Made by a program: the position numbers and the translations under genes. The notes under the pieces were generated by a model. The model was given only the letters and a program-made list of their open reading frames with translations, had not been told where the DNA came from and did no database searches. Source: Microlunatus parietis (GTDB taxonomy: Bacteria; Actinomycetota; Actinomycetes; Propionibacteriales; Propionibacteriaceae). Taken from it: a DNA stretch of 64,000 nt. This document shows, piece after piece, positions 1-8,672 of this stretch; position 1 is the first letter of the stretch, and every line of letters starts with the position of its first letter. The DNA lies in the NCBI RefSeq assembly GCF_013407955.1, contig NZ_JACCBU010000001.1, positions 2,666,001 through 2,730,000 on the forward strand. The letters run 5' to 3'.

Positions 1-60
1 CCGCTGCGCATCGACAGCGGCGGCAGTTCCGTCTTCGAGCGTTGCGTCCCGCGGCGCTGA
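1..60 (+). CDS. 3' end of a paralogue of the next gene (partial)
   Basis: Frame 1 is open from the window edge to a TGA at 58-60 and encodes PLRIDSGGSSVFERCVPRR. The C-terminus of the following gene reads PLRLDFGGQSVYERCRN, so the two are tandem paralogues with the conserved pattern PLRxDxGGxSVxERC. Only the last 19 codons are visible. Function unknown; by analogy with its neighbour it is probably a membrane-anchored or secreted cysteine-containing protein. Confidence 0.75.
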   Translation, partial: PLRIDSGGSSVFERCVPRR

Positions 61-81
61 TCGCCGTGGCAGGCTTCGGTC

Positions 82-1059
82 ATGAACGGCTCATGGTGGC
101 GCCGTGACCGGTTGGCCCTGGTCACCGGGCTGTTGGTGATCCTGGCCGTGGTGGCCGTGGCACTCGGTGCCGGGCGTCCCGCCACGGCATGGCCGGACGA
201 CTGGCGGATCGAGCAGTACCGCGAGGTCACCTTTCGGGTGCCGGCCGATTGGGGCTATGGCTATGAACCCGGCCCGGACTGGTGCGGTCATAGGGGTCAG
301 CAGCCCGGTCAGCAACGGCAGCCTTACGTGATGCTCGGCGGTCCGGTCGTCCGGCTCTCGATCGGCTGTCGCCCGATCCCCGACTCCTTGATCACGGACC
401 ACGTCGCCGTGGATTCCGCGGATCCGCGATCGTGGCCAGAACCCGATCCTCGGCCGGACGGGCTGTACCGAATCCAGGCCGGGTTCTGGGAGGCGATCCG
501 GACCGTCGAGTCCCTGCGGCTGCGCGCGGTCAGCCGGGACGTCCGACTGGCGCAGCGAATCGTCGATTCCGCAGTCCGGGCCGACGACACCGCTCCCTGC
601 GACCCCGACCACCCGGTGGTCGCCGACCCGGGGTATCGGCCGAAGCCGGCCGCCGACCTCGAGACGGCAGACCGGATCACCCTCTGTCAGTACGAGCCCG
701 ACGGCGGCAGCGGCTGGGGCGGGGTCCGGGCGGCCGGAGCGCTCACCGGCGCCGACGCCACGAAGCTGATCGCAGGGATCGCCGCTGCTCCGGTCTGGGA
801 CGGTCCGTCCTGTCCGGCCGGCGAGGAACGGGACGGTCCGGACGTCACCGTCCTGCTCACCGTGCACTCCGCCGCCGGGCCACGCGAACTGATCATGCGG
901 CTGGGCAGCTGCGAAAACATCGGGCCGGTGGTGACCGGCGGGTTCGACGACGGGCGGACGGTCCGGACCGCGACCGCCGAGACCTGCCGCGCCGTGCTGA
1001 CCCTGCCGTTGCGCCTCGACTTCGGCGGGCAATCAGTCTACGAACGCTGCCGGAACTAG
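82..1059 (+). CDS. Membrane-anchored or secreted hypothetical protein
   Basis: 325 aa, no family recognised. The N-terminus has two arginines (WWRRDR) followed by a hydrophobic stretch at about residues 11-36, so it is either a signal anchor or an uncleaved signal peptide with the remainder outside the cell. The exported part carries at least eight cysteines, including WCGH near residue 67 and the C-terminal YERC, which suggests disulfides. Its last 17 residues match the truncated gene at the window start, so it is the second member of a tandem duplication. No strong Shine-Dalgarno is visible before the ATG at 82. It converges on the amidohydrolase gene, with a strong inverted repeat between. 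Confidence 0.7.
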   Translation: MNGSWWRRDRLALVTGLLVILAVVAVALGAGRPATAWPDDWRIEQYREVTFRVPADWGYGYEPGPDWCGHRGQQPGQQRQPYVMLGGPVVRLSIGCRPIPDSLITDHVAVDSADPRSWPEPDPRPDGLYRIQAGFWEAIRTVESLRLRAVSRDVRLAQRIVDSAVRADDTAPCDPDHPVVADPGYRPKPAADLETADRITLCQYEPDGGSGWGGVRAAGALTGADATKLIAGIAAAPVWDGPSCPAGEERDGPDVTVLLTVHSAAGPRELIMRLGSCENIGPVVTGGFDDGRTVRTATAETCRAVLTLPLRLDFGGQSVYERCRN

Positions 1060-1075
1060 TGGCAAGCTGTCGCGA

Positions 1076-1134
1076 AACTCCTCAACTCGAACGCTGGAGG
1101 CCGTATGACGCTCCAGCACTCGAGTTGAGGAGTT
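1076..1134. terminator. Bidirectional terminator between convergent genes
   Basis: Two 24-nt arms (1076-1099 and 1111-1134) are reverse complements apart from two adjacent bases, with an 11-nt loop. They lie between the stop of the plus-strand gene at 1059 and the minus-strand stop at 1150. There is no T-tract, as is common in high-GC actinobacteria. The arms are longer than in most intrinsic terminators. Confidence 0.75.
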
Positions 1135-1149
1135 CTGACGACACCGGTC

Positions 1150-2034
1150 CTAGGTGAGAGCGTCGAGGCGGTCGGAGTCGATCCGGTAGACCTCGATCGC
1201 GGTGCCGGCGAGGACGCGAGCTCGGTCGGCCGGGGGCAGGGCGTCGATCAGGGGCCGGAGGCCCTGCCAGGTGCGCTGGTAGCCGCCGGCGGTGATCGAG
1301 ACCGGCCAGTCGCCGCCGTACATCAGCCGGGCCGGGCCGAAGGCGGCGAGCGCCTGGTCGACGAACGGGCGGAGCGCGGCGGTGGTCCAGTCCTGCGGAT
1401 CCCGTACCGGATAGAGGCCGGAGAGCTTGGCGAAGACGTTGGGATACTCGGCGGCGCGGGTGATCAACTCCGTCCAGCGGCCGTCCGCGGCGGCGCCGAA
1501 CGGACCATGATCATCGATCGGCGGCTTGGCCAGATGGTCGATGATCAACCGCAGGTCGGGGTGCCGTTCGGCCAGGGTGGACACGTGCTCCAGGTGCCGC
1601 GGCAGCACCGCGACGACGTCGTACGCCAACCCGGCCCGGGCCAGCAGGCCGAGGCTCTCGATCACCTCGGGCAAGATCAGGAAGTCCGGGTCCTCGCGAT
1701 CATGGATGAGGTTGCGGATCCCGACGACCAACGGATCACCGGCCAGCCGTTCGATGCCAGCCGCGACCCGGTCCGGATGTTCCAGCGGCAGGTACCCGAC
1801 CACCGCGACCACCTCGCGATGATCATGAGCCGCCGCCAGCATGTAGTCGGTGTCCTCGGCGTTGTCCGCCGCCTGCACCAGCACCGACCCGTCGACGCCC
1901 GCTTCCTTGAGCTCGGCGTTCGCGTCGTCCTGGGTGAACGTCCGGAAGATCGGGCCCGCCGCCGGCCCCAGCCAGTCGTACTGGACGCGGTCCAGGTCCC
2001 AGATGTGCTGGTGAGCGTCGATGATCATGGTCAC
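1150..2034 (-). CDS. Amidohydrolase family 2 protein, lactonase-like (COG3618)
   Basis: 294 aa TIM-barrel metal hydrolase of the amidohydrolase_2 family. The HxH motif (DAHQHIWD, residues 6-13) opens the protein, LRLIIDHLAKPPI sits mid-chain and MYGGDWPV carries the late aspartate. This signature is shared with L-fucono-1,5-lactonase and L-rhamnono-lactonase type enzymes, which open sugar lactones in the cytoplasm. The exact substrate cannot be read from sequence. The ATG at 2034 is followed two codons later by another ATG at 2028; either could be used. Upstream it directly abuts a GNAT remnant, so the gene may have moved here. It could serve the sugar-acid genes found further right, but that is inference. 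Confidence 0.8.
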   Translation of the reverse strand: MTMIIDAHQHIWDLDRVQYDWLGPAAGPIFRTFTQDDANAELKEAGVDGSVLVQAADNAEDTDYMLAAAHDHREVVAVVGYLPLEHPDRVAAGIERLAGDPLVVGIRNLIHDREDPDFLILPEVIESLGLLARAGLAYDVVAVLPRHLEHVSTLAERHPDLRLIIDHLAKPPIDDHGPFGAAADGRWTELITRAAEYPNVFAKLSGLYPVRDPQDWTTAALRPFVDQALAAFGPARLMYGGDWPVSITAGGYQRTWQGLRPLIDALPPADRARVLAGTAIEVYRIDSDRLDALT

Positions 2035-2039
2035 GATCC

Positions 2040-2361
2040 TAAGGCCCTGGAACTCGACCCCAAGTCGCCGCTCGCCTCCGGTTCCCGCGGCGTGTCGAAA
2101 GCTTTGATCCGACTGGTGGTCGAATTCCAGGCCTCAGGGCTCCAGCGCTGCTGCTGGGTGCAGGCTGCTCCCGAGAGTGCCCGCCAATACATCCTCTTCA
2201 CCGGTGGTAGGAGCGAGCGCAACATTCGCTTCTATCGGCGGGCCGGATACGACCTTCAGTCGACCACCACGCCGCCCGGGCACATCGCTGGTGCAGTCTT
2301 CATGATCAAACCGGTCCCGGAACGGCCGACGCCGGGACTGCAAGATATCCTACAGATCTGA
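2040..2361 (+). pseudogene. Remnant of a GNAT acetyltransferase (C-terminal half)
   Basis: The plus-strand frame ending at the TGA at 2359-2361 encodes a typical GNAT C-terminus: a degenerate acetyl-CoA loop region (SRGVSKALIRLVVEF), then TGGRSERNIRFYRRAGY and finally GAVFMIKPV. No start codon or N-terminal half exists. Upstream, the frame runs antisense into the amidohydrolase gene, so the break lies about where that gene begins. The last codons overlap an 18-bp GntR operator (2338-2355). I infer a truncated acetyltransferase left at a recombination joint. Confidence 0.6.
2338..2355. promoter_or_regulatory. Operator 1 of the sialic-acid locus (GntR/FadR type)
   Basis: CTGCAAGATATCCTACAG, an imperfect palindrome, lies 78 nt before the GntR gene at 2433. 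It differs by one base from the site at 15181-15198, 12.8 kb away at the promoter of the sialidase/transporter operon. Near-identity at the two regulator genes argues for a shared, functional binding site. Confidence 0.7.
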
Positions 2362-2432
2362 TCGGAGTCGAAAGGCGGGATCGGAGCGTTACGCTGCAGG
2401 CTCATTGACATCGGGGACGACCGGAGGTGGGG

Positions 2433-3140
2433 ATGGCTGACCGGGAGGCCAGGGGCGCGACGTTTCGCCGACTGGGAACGGCGGCGCCGCTGCACCAGAC
2501 CGTGCAGGAGGAGATCCGGAACTTCATCGTCGCCAACCGGCTCGGGCCGGGTGACCCGATCAAGCCCGAGGCGGAGCTGGCCCGGGAGTTCGGGGTGAGC
2601 CGGAACTCGGTCCGGGAGGCCGTGAAGGCACTGGAGTCCACCGGCGTCCTGGAGACGCGGCGCGGCAGCGGGGTCTACGTCCGGGACTTCTCGTTCGCAC
2701 CGCTCCTTGATCATCTTCCGTACGGACTGATGCACGGCGGCCGGGCGCTGCGGGAGCTGGTGGCGCTGCGGAAGGCGCTCGAATCGGCCATGATCGGCGA
2801 CGCGATGGCGGCGATGAAACCCGAGACCGAGCAGGCGATGCGGGAGGTGCTGGCCGAGATGAGCCGGCTCGCCGAGGCCGGCCAGTCGTTCGCCGACCAG
2901 GACCGGGAGTTCCACCGGTTGCTGTTCCGCGACCTCGGCAACGCGATGCTGCTGCAGCTGTTCGACCTGTTCTGGATGGCGTACAACCGGGCCGCACCGG
3001 CGATGCCGGGCCGCGAACCGGCCGAGGTCTGCCAGAACCACGTCGCGATCCTGGACGCCGTCGTCGCGGGCGATCTCCGGCAGGCGCAGCAGGCGGTCCA
3101 GCAGCACTACACCGGCATCGAGGACCGCCTCCGCGACTGA
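2433..3140 (+). CDS. GntR-family (FadR subgroup) regulator of the sialic-acid locus
   Basis: 235 aa from the ATG at 2433, which has GGAGG at 2423-2427; a GTG at 2427 is a weaker alternative. The N-terminal winged helix contains ELAREFGVSRNSVREAVKALE and the wing motif RRGSGVYV. The C-terminal FCD domain has the histidines expected for metal and ligand binding (REFHRLLF, QNHVAIL, QQHYTGI). It is clearly paralogous to the regulator at 15282. It converges with the sialidase operon, one base apart, and has a palindromic site upstream, so autoregulation and control of the operon are likely. NanR-like regulation by a sialic-acid derivative is inferred from context. Confidence 0.85.
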   Translation: MADREARGATFRRLGTAAPLHQTVQEEIRNFIVANRLGPGDPIKPEAELAREFGVSRNSVREAVKALESTGVLETRRGSGVYVRDFSFAPLLDHLPYGLMHGGRALRELVALRKALESAMIGDAMAAMKPETEQAMREVLAEMSRLAEAGQSFADQDREFHRLLFRDLGNAMLLQLFDLFWMAYNRAAPAMPGREPAEVCQNHVAILDAVVAGDLRQAQQAVQQHYTGIEDRLRD

Positions 3141-3141
3141 C

Positions 3142-5169
3142 TCACCCGGGCCGACGGGCGGCCGGGACGATCGCGTCCATCGCCAGCCGCGCGGTAAGGC
3201 CGCGGAGCCGGTCTGCGTCGCCGGTGCGGAGGGCACTCAGCTCGACCTCGCTCAGCGCCCGGTCATAGATCCGGAACTCGTCCAGGGATCCGTGGAACCG
3301 GTCCGCCCCGTCGAGCCGCTGGCCGAGGTAGATCGGGGTCGGGTCGTCGCCGCTGACCGGACCCGCGGCGCCGGCCGCCTCCGCGACCCGGTCCCCGTCG
3401 ACGTGCAGGGTGACCGTGCCGCCCAGCCGCTGCAGCGCGACGTGGTGCCACCGGCCGTCCGCGTACGCACCCGTCGAGGTGACCGTGGCCGAGCCGGACG
3501 GCGTGGTCACGGTGCCGCGGAGCCGATTCGCGCCGGGTTCGGCGCGCAGCCAGACCTCCGGGGCGCCGTTGATGCCGTACGCCCAGAAGAGGGCCTGGTT
3601 CCGGCTCGCGTCGTCATACCGGATCCAGGTCGAGACGGTGAAGTCGCCCGGGCCGAGCACCGGCATCGTCCGGTACGGCAACTGCACCCGGCCGCGCTCG
3701 CCGTCGAAGGCGAACGCCCGCCCGAACCGGCCCTTGGTGGCGCCGACCCCGTCGAAGACCAGCGCCGAGCGGCCCGGCAGGTCAGGCGTCGACGCCGGCG
3801 TCGGCAGGTCCCGTGCGTCGAGCCGGACGAAGGCGATCTCGGACCGGTAATCGGTCGGGCCGCGCTCGTAGAGCAGGCCCAGGCCACCGTCGGCCAGCTC
3901 GACCATGTCCGAGTAACCGCCGTAGCAGGCGCATTCCTCGACGGACAGGCTGCGGTCATTGCTGCCGTACACCTGGAGGCCTTCGTCGGTCGAGTCGCTC
4001 GGGGTGTCCACGCCCTGCCAGCTCAGCCCCTCGTCGAACGTCGCCCGGATCGTCGGCCGGATCCGCGGCTCGGTGTTCACCGACGGCGCCATGGTGAGAA
4101 TCCGGTTGAACGCTCCGCCGGTGTCGGTGGCGCCGAACCGCAGCGACGACGACTGGATCCACGGCGCCTCGTAGCCGCGCACCAGTCGGTAGTCCCGGTG
4201 ATAGGTCGCGCCGCCGTCCTTGCTGAGCGCGATCGCCCGGTGCGGCCGGACGTTCGGGTCGGCCTCCTCCTCGGGGATGCCGCCGTGCCACTCCTGCCGG
4301 GCCCACACCATCACGTCGCCGTTGACCAGCTCGACCAGACTGAGTTCCTGCGGAATCAGCTGCTGGGCCTTGGTGTAGTGCGCGTGCGCGCCGCGCTGCC
4401 AGGTGATCCCGGCGTCATCGCTGAAGATCAACATCGCGCCGGAACCGGTGTCGTCGTTGTAGTTGATGCCCGCGATCAGCCGGCCCCGATGATCACCGCG
4501 GGTGAGCTGGATCGCGTGCACCGGCCCGGTCGCGTAGTGGCCCCAGGACGGATCGTCGAGCTGGGGCTGCAGCCGCGGCGGCGTCCAGGTCGCCCCGTGG
4601 TCGTCGCTGTGCAGCACGTACGGGGTCCGCGGCGCGGTCCGCTGGTTGCCGCCGGGGTTGGCCGGGTCGACCGGATTGTGCATGCCGAGCATGACAATCC
4701 GGCCGTCCGGGGCATCGACCCGGAGAGCACCGGGCAGCTTGCGGTACACGACAGGGCCCGGGTTGCCTCGGGTCGCCGGAGCCGTCGGATCGCCCGGCTC
4801 GCCGCGGACCACGGTCTCGATCGGCCCCCATTCCGTCGCTCCCGGCGGCAACCGCCGGACCACGGTCTCGATGTTGGACTTGTCGGCGCAGGTGTGGAAC
4901 CGGTGCTCGGCGAACGCCAGCAGCGAACCGTCCGCGCCGCGGATGATCGCCGGGATCCGGTAGCAGCCGGACGGCACGTGCGAGGTGCCGAACAGCACAG
5001 TGGTCCGGTCGGCGTACGGGTCGACCGGCCCGGCCGCCTGCGCGGTCGGGCCCGGCAGCGGCAGCAGGGCGGCGGCGCCGACGAGGGCGAGCAGAGCCAC
5101 CCGGAAGTGGGGCCTTCGGGGATGCGGCACGGTCGATGCTCCTGACTTCTTCGCTCGGTTCGTGATCAT
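3142..5169 (-). CDS. Secreted exo-sialidase (GH33) with C-terminal LamG-like domain
   Basis: 675 aa. A Sec-type signal peptide (residues about 20-46, ending TAQAA) precedes a six-bladed sialidase domain. It shows the YRIP arginine motif (70-73), four Asp-box-like repeats (SDDHGATW, SDDAGITW, SKDGGATY, TFDEGLSW) and the nucleophile region YSDMVELADGGLGLLYE. Residues about 470-640 form a concanavalin/LamG-type module (FDGERGRVQLPY, GDFTVSTWIRY), probably for glycan binding. The protein should release terminal sialic acids outside the cell. Its ATG overlaps the TGA of the upstream paralogue (ATGA at 5166-5169), so translation is coupled. Last gene of the operon. Confidence 0.92.
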   Translation of the reverse strand: MITNRAKKSGASTVPHPRRPHFRVALLALVGAAALLPLPGPTAQAAGPVDPYADRTTVLFGTSHVPSGCYRIPAIIRGADGSLLAFAEHRFHTCADKSNIETVVRRLPPGATEWGPIETVVRGEPGDPTAPATRGNPGPVVYRKLPGALRVDAPDGRIVMLGMHNPVDPANPGGNQRTAPRTPYVLHSDDHGATWTPPRLQPQLDDPSWGHYATGPVHAIQLTRGDHRGRLIAGINYNDDTGSGAMLIFSDDAGITWQRGAHAHYTKAQQLIPQELSLVELVNGDVMVWARQEWHGGIPEEEADPNVRPHRAIALSKDGGATYHRDYRLVRGYEAPWIQSSSLRFGATDTGGAFNRILTMAPSVNTEPRIRPTIRATFDEGLSWQGVDTPSDSTDEGLQVYGSNDRSLSVEECACYGGYSDMVELADGGLGLLYERGPTDYRSEIAFVRLDARDLPTPASTPDLPGRSALVFDGVGATKGRFGRAFAFDGERGRVQLPYRTMPVLGPGDFTVSTWIRYDDASRNQALFWAYGINGAPEVWLRAEPGANRLRGTVTTPSGSATVTSTGAYADGRWHHVALQRLGGTVTLHVDGDRVAEAAGAAGPVSGDDPTPIYLGQRLDGADRFHGSLDEFRIYDRALSEVELSALRTGDADRLRGLTARLAMDAIVPAARRPG

Positions 5170-7187
5170 GGCCGCGGCGGAATGATCGCGTCCAGGGCCA
5201 GGTGGGCGGTGAGCCCCCGGAGGCCGTGGCCCTGGCCGTTCCGCAACCGGGCCAGCTCGGCGGGGCTCAGGGCCCGGTCGTAGATCCGGAACTCGTCCAG
5301 GCTGCCGTGGTACCGGACGCCGCCGTCCAGCCGCTGGCCGAGGTAGATCGGGGTCGGGTCGTCGCCACTGGTCGCGCCCGCCTCGCCGTCGGCCGCGCCG
5401 ACCCGGGCGCCGTCCACGTACAACTCGACCGTGCCACCGTGCCGGCGGAGCGCGACGTGGTGCCAGCGGTCGTCGGCATACGCGCCGGCGGAGGTGACCG
5501 TGGTCGTGCCGGACGCGGTGGCCGCGGTGCCGACCAGCCGGTCGCTGCCCGGTTCGGCGGTCAGCGACACCTGGGGCTTGCCGTCGGTCCCGTACGCCCA
5601 GACGATCGTCTGGTTCCGGGTGCCGTCGCCGTACCGGATCCAGGTCGAGACGGTGAAGTCACCGGTGCTCAGCACCGGAGTGTTCCGGTACGGCAGCTGG
5701 ACCCGCCCCTGCTGCCCGTCGAAGGCCAGCGCCCGGCCGGTCACGCCGCCGGTCGTACTGACGCCGTCGAAGACGAGGGCGCGGCGGCCGGCCAGATCCG
5801 CGGTGGTCGACGGCGTGTGCAGGTCCCGGTCGTCGAGCACGACGAACGCGATCTGGGCGTGGTGGTCGGTGGTCCCGGCGCAGGTCCGGATGGACCAGCA
5901 GCCGGACCTGGTGCGTTCGTAGAGCAGCCCGATCCGGCCGTCGGCGAGCTCGACCAGATCGGAGTAGCCGCCGAAGCAGTGGCAGTCCTCGACGGAGACG
6001 CTGCGGTCGTTGGTGCCCCAGACCTGGACGCCCTCGTCGGTCGAGCGGGCCGGGGTGTCCACGGTCTGCCAGCTGAGGCCCTCGTCGAACGACGAGCGGA
6101 GGGTCATCCGGCTCCGTGGGTTGGTGTTGACCGAGGCGGCGGAGGTCACGATCCGGTTGTACGCGTCGCCCTCGTCGGTGGCCCGCAGCCGCAGCACCGC
6201 CGACTGGACCGGCGGCGCCTCGAAGCCGCGGAGCAGCGTGAAGTCACCGGCGTAGCTCTCGCCGGCGTCCTTGCTGATCGCGAACGCCCGGTGCGGCCGG
6301 AGGTTCGGGTCGGCCTCCTCCTCGTCGGTGCCGCCGGTCCAGTTCTGCCGGGCCCACACGTAGAGGTCGCCGTTGGCCTTCTCGACCAGGCTCATCTCCT
6401 GGGGGATCAACTGGTCCGCCAGCGGATACTCGGCCCGGGCCCCGCGGTGCCAGGTCACGCCGCCGTCGTCGCTGTAGACGATCATCGCGCCGCGGACGCC
6501 GGCGGGCACGTAGTTGACGCCGACCACCAGCCGCCCGGCGTGCTCGCCGCGGGTCAGCTGGATGGCGTGCACCGGCCCGGTCGCGTAGTGCCCCCAGGAC
6601 GGATCGTCCAGTTCGGGCAGGAACCGGGGCCGGCTCCAGGTCTCGCCGTGGTCATCGCTGTAGACCAGATACGGGGTCCGCGGTGCCGTGGCCTGGTCCA
6701 GCGGGTTGTGGGTGCCCAGCAGCACCACCCGGCCGTCCGGGACGTCGGTCTGCGGTGCACCGGGCAGCTTGCGGTACACCACCGGCGCCGCGTTGCCCCG
6801 GGTCGCCGCGGCCTGCGGGTCGTCGTCCTCGCCGCGGACCACGGTCTTCTCCGGCAGCCACTCGGTGGCGCCGGCCGGCAGCCGCCGGACCACCGTCGCG
6901 ATGTCGGACTTGTCCTGGCAGCTGTCCAGCCGGTGCTCGGCGAAGGCCAGCAGCGACCCGTCCGCGGCCCGCACGATGGCGGGGATCCGGTGACAGCCGG
7001 TCGGCACGTTCGGGTCGTCGAACACGATCGTCGTCGTCGCCCGGAACGGGTCGGCCGTCGTCGGTGCCGCATCGGCGGATGGGGACTGGGTCGGGATGAA
7101 CACCGCGACGGCGGCGAGTGCGGCGACGAGCACCGCCGCCAGCCGGCCGGTCCGGCGGAGCATCCCACTCCGGTTGGTCAGCTTCAT
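5166..7187 (-). CDS. Secreted exo-sialidase (GH33), paralogue with LamG-like domain
   Basis: 673 aa, same architecture as the downstream gene: signal peptide (about 15-41), RIP motif (67-69), Asp boxes (SDDHGETW, SDDGGVTW, SKDAGESY, SFDEGLSW), nucleophile segment YSDLVELADGRIGLLYE and a LamG-type C-terminus. It differs by a short insertion with a cysteine pair (SGCWSIRTCAGTT) after the nucleophile tyrosine region. The duplication probably gives enzymes with different linkage or substrate preference (inference). About 25 nt separate it from the sulfatase stop region, with GGAGAG close before the ATG at 7187. No TGATCA sites lie in this gene, unlike most neighbours. Confidence 0.92.
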   Translation of the reverse strand: MKLTNRSGMLRRTGRLAAVLVAALAAVAVFIPTQSPSADAAPTTADPFRATTTIVFDDPNVPTGCHRIPAIVRAADGSLLAFAEHRLDSCQDKSDIATVVRRLPAGATEWLPEKTVVRGEDDDPQAAATRGNAAPVVYRKLPGAPQTDVPDGRVVLLGTHNPLDQATAPRTPYLVYSDDHGETWSRPRFLPELDDPSWGHYATGPVHAIQLTRGEHAGRLVVGVNYVPAGVRGAMIVYSDDGGVTWHRGARAEYPLADQLIPQEMSLVEKANGDLYVWARQNWTGGTDEEEADPNLRPHRAFAISKDAGESYAGDFTLLRGFEAPPVQSAVLRLRATDEGDAYNRIVTSAASVNTNPRSRMTLRSSFDEGLSWQTVDTPARSTDEGVQVWGTNDRSVSVEDCHCFGGYSDLVELADGRIGLLYERTRSGCWSIRTCAGTTDHHAQIAFVVLDDRDLHTPSTTADLAGRRALVFDGVSTTGGVTGRALAFDGQQGRVQLPYRNTPVLSTGDFTVSTWIRYGDGTRNQTIVWAYGTDGKPQVSLTAEPGSDRLVGTAATASGTTTVTSAGAYADDRWHHVALRRHGGTVELYVDGARVGAADGEAGATSGDDPTPIYLGQRLDGGVRYHGSLDEFRIYDRALSPAELARLRNGQGHGLRGLTAHLALDAIIPPRP

Positions 7188-7211
7188 TGGCTCTCCTCGA
7201 ATCGATTCGGG

Positions 7212-8672
7212 TCAAGCGGGGTCGGGGGCCAGCGCTCGGGCGACCGCGGTGGCGAACAGGTCTCGGCGTTCCGCCCGGCCGTCGGTGAGTTCGGCCCGGA
7301 CCGGGGCGGCGGGGTCCAGGTAGGTCGGCGGCGTCGCCTCGTGCAGCGCCCACCGTGCTCGGGCCTCCCGCAGCTCGGCCAGGGCTTCGGCGTGGGCCGG
7401 GTCGGCGGCCAGATCGGTGAACTCGTACGGGTCGGCGACCAGATCGAACAGCGACTTGCCGGCGGCGTCGGACCAGAGCAGCTTGTACCGCTCGGACCTG
7501 ATCATGATCGCCCGCTCCTGTCGGCGATCCTCCGCGAACACGTACCGATGACCGGCGGCCGGATCCGCCAGATCCCTTCCCGGCCAGGGATTCTCCGGCT
7601 CGGCCCGGCAGGCCGTCAGGACGGTCGGCGCGACGTCGATCATGGACACCAGCCGATCATTGACCTCGCCGGACCGCCGGGAGCCGGGGAACTTGATCAC
7701 CAGTGGCACCTTGATCACCGGGTCGTACATCGGCCCGTCCTTGAGCAGCAGGTGGTGGAAGCCCAGATACTCGCCGTGATCTGCGGTGAAGATGATCAAG
7801 GTGTCGTCGTAGCGCCCGCGCCGGCGCAGCTCGTCCAGCAGCAGCCCGACCTGGTGATCGAGCTGGGTGATCGTGGCGTAGTAATGCGCCATCACCCGGC
7901 GCAGGATCGGCTCGGTCAGTGGGCCGTAGTCGAAGTAGCGCTGCCGGTAGCGTTCGTCGGCCGCCGGGATCCCGGCGGTCCAGCCGGGCAGCAGGGTCAG
8001 GGCGTCCGGGTCGTAGGCCTCGGCCCAGCCTGCCGGCGGGTCGAACGGGTGGTGCGGCTTCACGAACGACACGTGCAGCAGTTCGCCGGTTTTGGCGGAC
8101 CAGCCGGCCACGGCCCGCCGGGCCCGCTCGCCGATCCAGGTGGTCGAGTGCCACGCCTCGGGCAGGTCGGACGTCCCGCTGCCGTACGTCTCCCAGTACG
8201 AGCCGGGCGCCTGGTCCCGGAACTCCCATTCTTGGTCGACCAGATCGGTCACCGGCGCCAGCCCGGCCGCCGCCAACTCCCGGTGATAGTCGTCGTCGTA
8301 GCGGCCCGGGCCGTCCTGCTCGGCCAACTCCAGCTTGTCGTACCCGACGTCGAGATAGGTCGGTGTGAAGTGCATCTTGCCGACCGCGGCCGTCCGGTAG
8401 CCGGCCCGGCGCAGCGCCCGCGGAAAGGTGTCGATCCCCGGCGCGAGGGTGCACCGGTTGGTCCAGCCGCCGTGCTGGCGTACCTGCAGTCCGGACAGCA
8501 GCGAATAGCGCGACGGCGTGCAGACCGGGAACGTGCTGTAGGCGTTGCGAAAGCGGACGCCGTCCGCGGCCAGCCGGTCCAGCGCCGGCGTGCGGACGTC
8601 CGGATGGCCGGCCGCGCCGAGACAGTCCGCCCGGAACTGGTCGGCCTGGATGATCAGCACGTTCGGTGGCAT
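7212..8672 (-). CDS. Type I sulfatase without signal peptide
   Basis: 486 aa alkaline-phosphatase-fold sulfatase. The N-terminus NVLIIQADQFRADCLG supplies the metal-binding aspartates, CTPSR (C51) is the C-x-P-x-R signature whose cysteine is converted to formylglycine, and FTADHGEYLG gives the later metal ligands. There is no signal peptide, so it probably acts in the cytoplasm on an imported sulfated sugar. A formylglycine-generating enzyme is not in this window. Its start overlaps the aldolase stop (TGATG at 8670-8674), so it belongs to the operon. Desulfation of a sulfated sialoglycan fragment is a reasonable but untested role. Confidence 0.9.
   Translation of the reverse strand: MPPNVLIIQADQFRADCLGAAGHPDVRTPALDRLAADGVRFRNAYSTFPVCTPSRYSLLSGLQVRQHGGWTNRCTLAPGIDTFPRALRRAGYRTAAVGKMHFTPTYLDVGYDKLELAEQDGPGRYDDDYHRELAAAGLAPVTDLVDQEWEFRDQAPGSYWETYGSGTSDLPEAWHSTTWIGERARRAVAGWSAKTGELLHVSFVKPHHPFDPPAGWAEAYDPDALTLLPGWTAGIPAADERYRQRYFDYGPLTEPILRRVMAHYYATITQLDHQVGLLLDELRRRGRYDDTLIIFTADHGEYLGFHHLLLKDGPMYDPVIKVPLVIKFPGSRRSGEVNDRLVSMIDVAPTVLTACRAEPENPWPGRDLADPAAGHRYVFAEDRRQERAIMIRSERYKLLWSDAAGKSLFDLVADPYEFTDLAADPAHAEALAELREARARWALHEATPPTYLDPAAPVRAELTDGRAERRDLFATAVARALAPDPA

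Noticed and set aside
2405..2410. TTGACA as the -35 of the first GntR promoter
   Set aside because: It is only 22 nt before the start codon, so a matching -10 would lie at the Shine-Dalgarno and ATG; it is probably chance.
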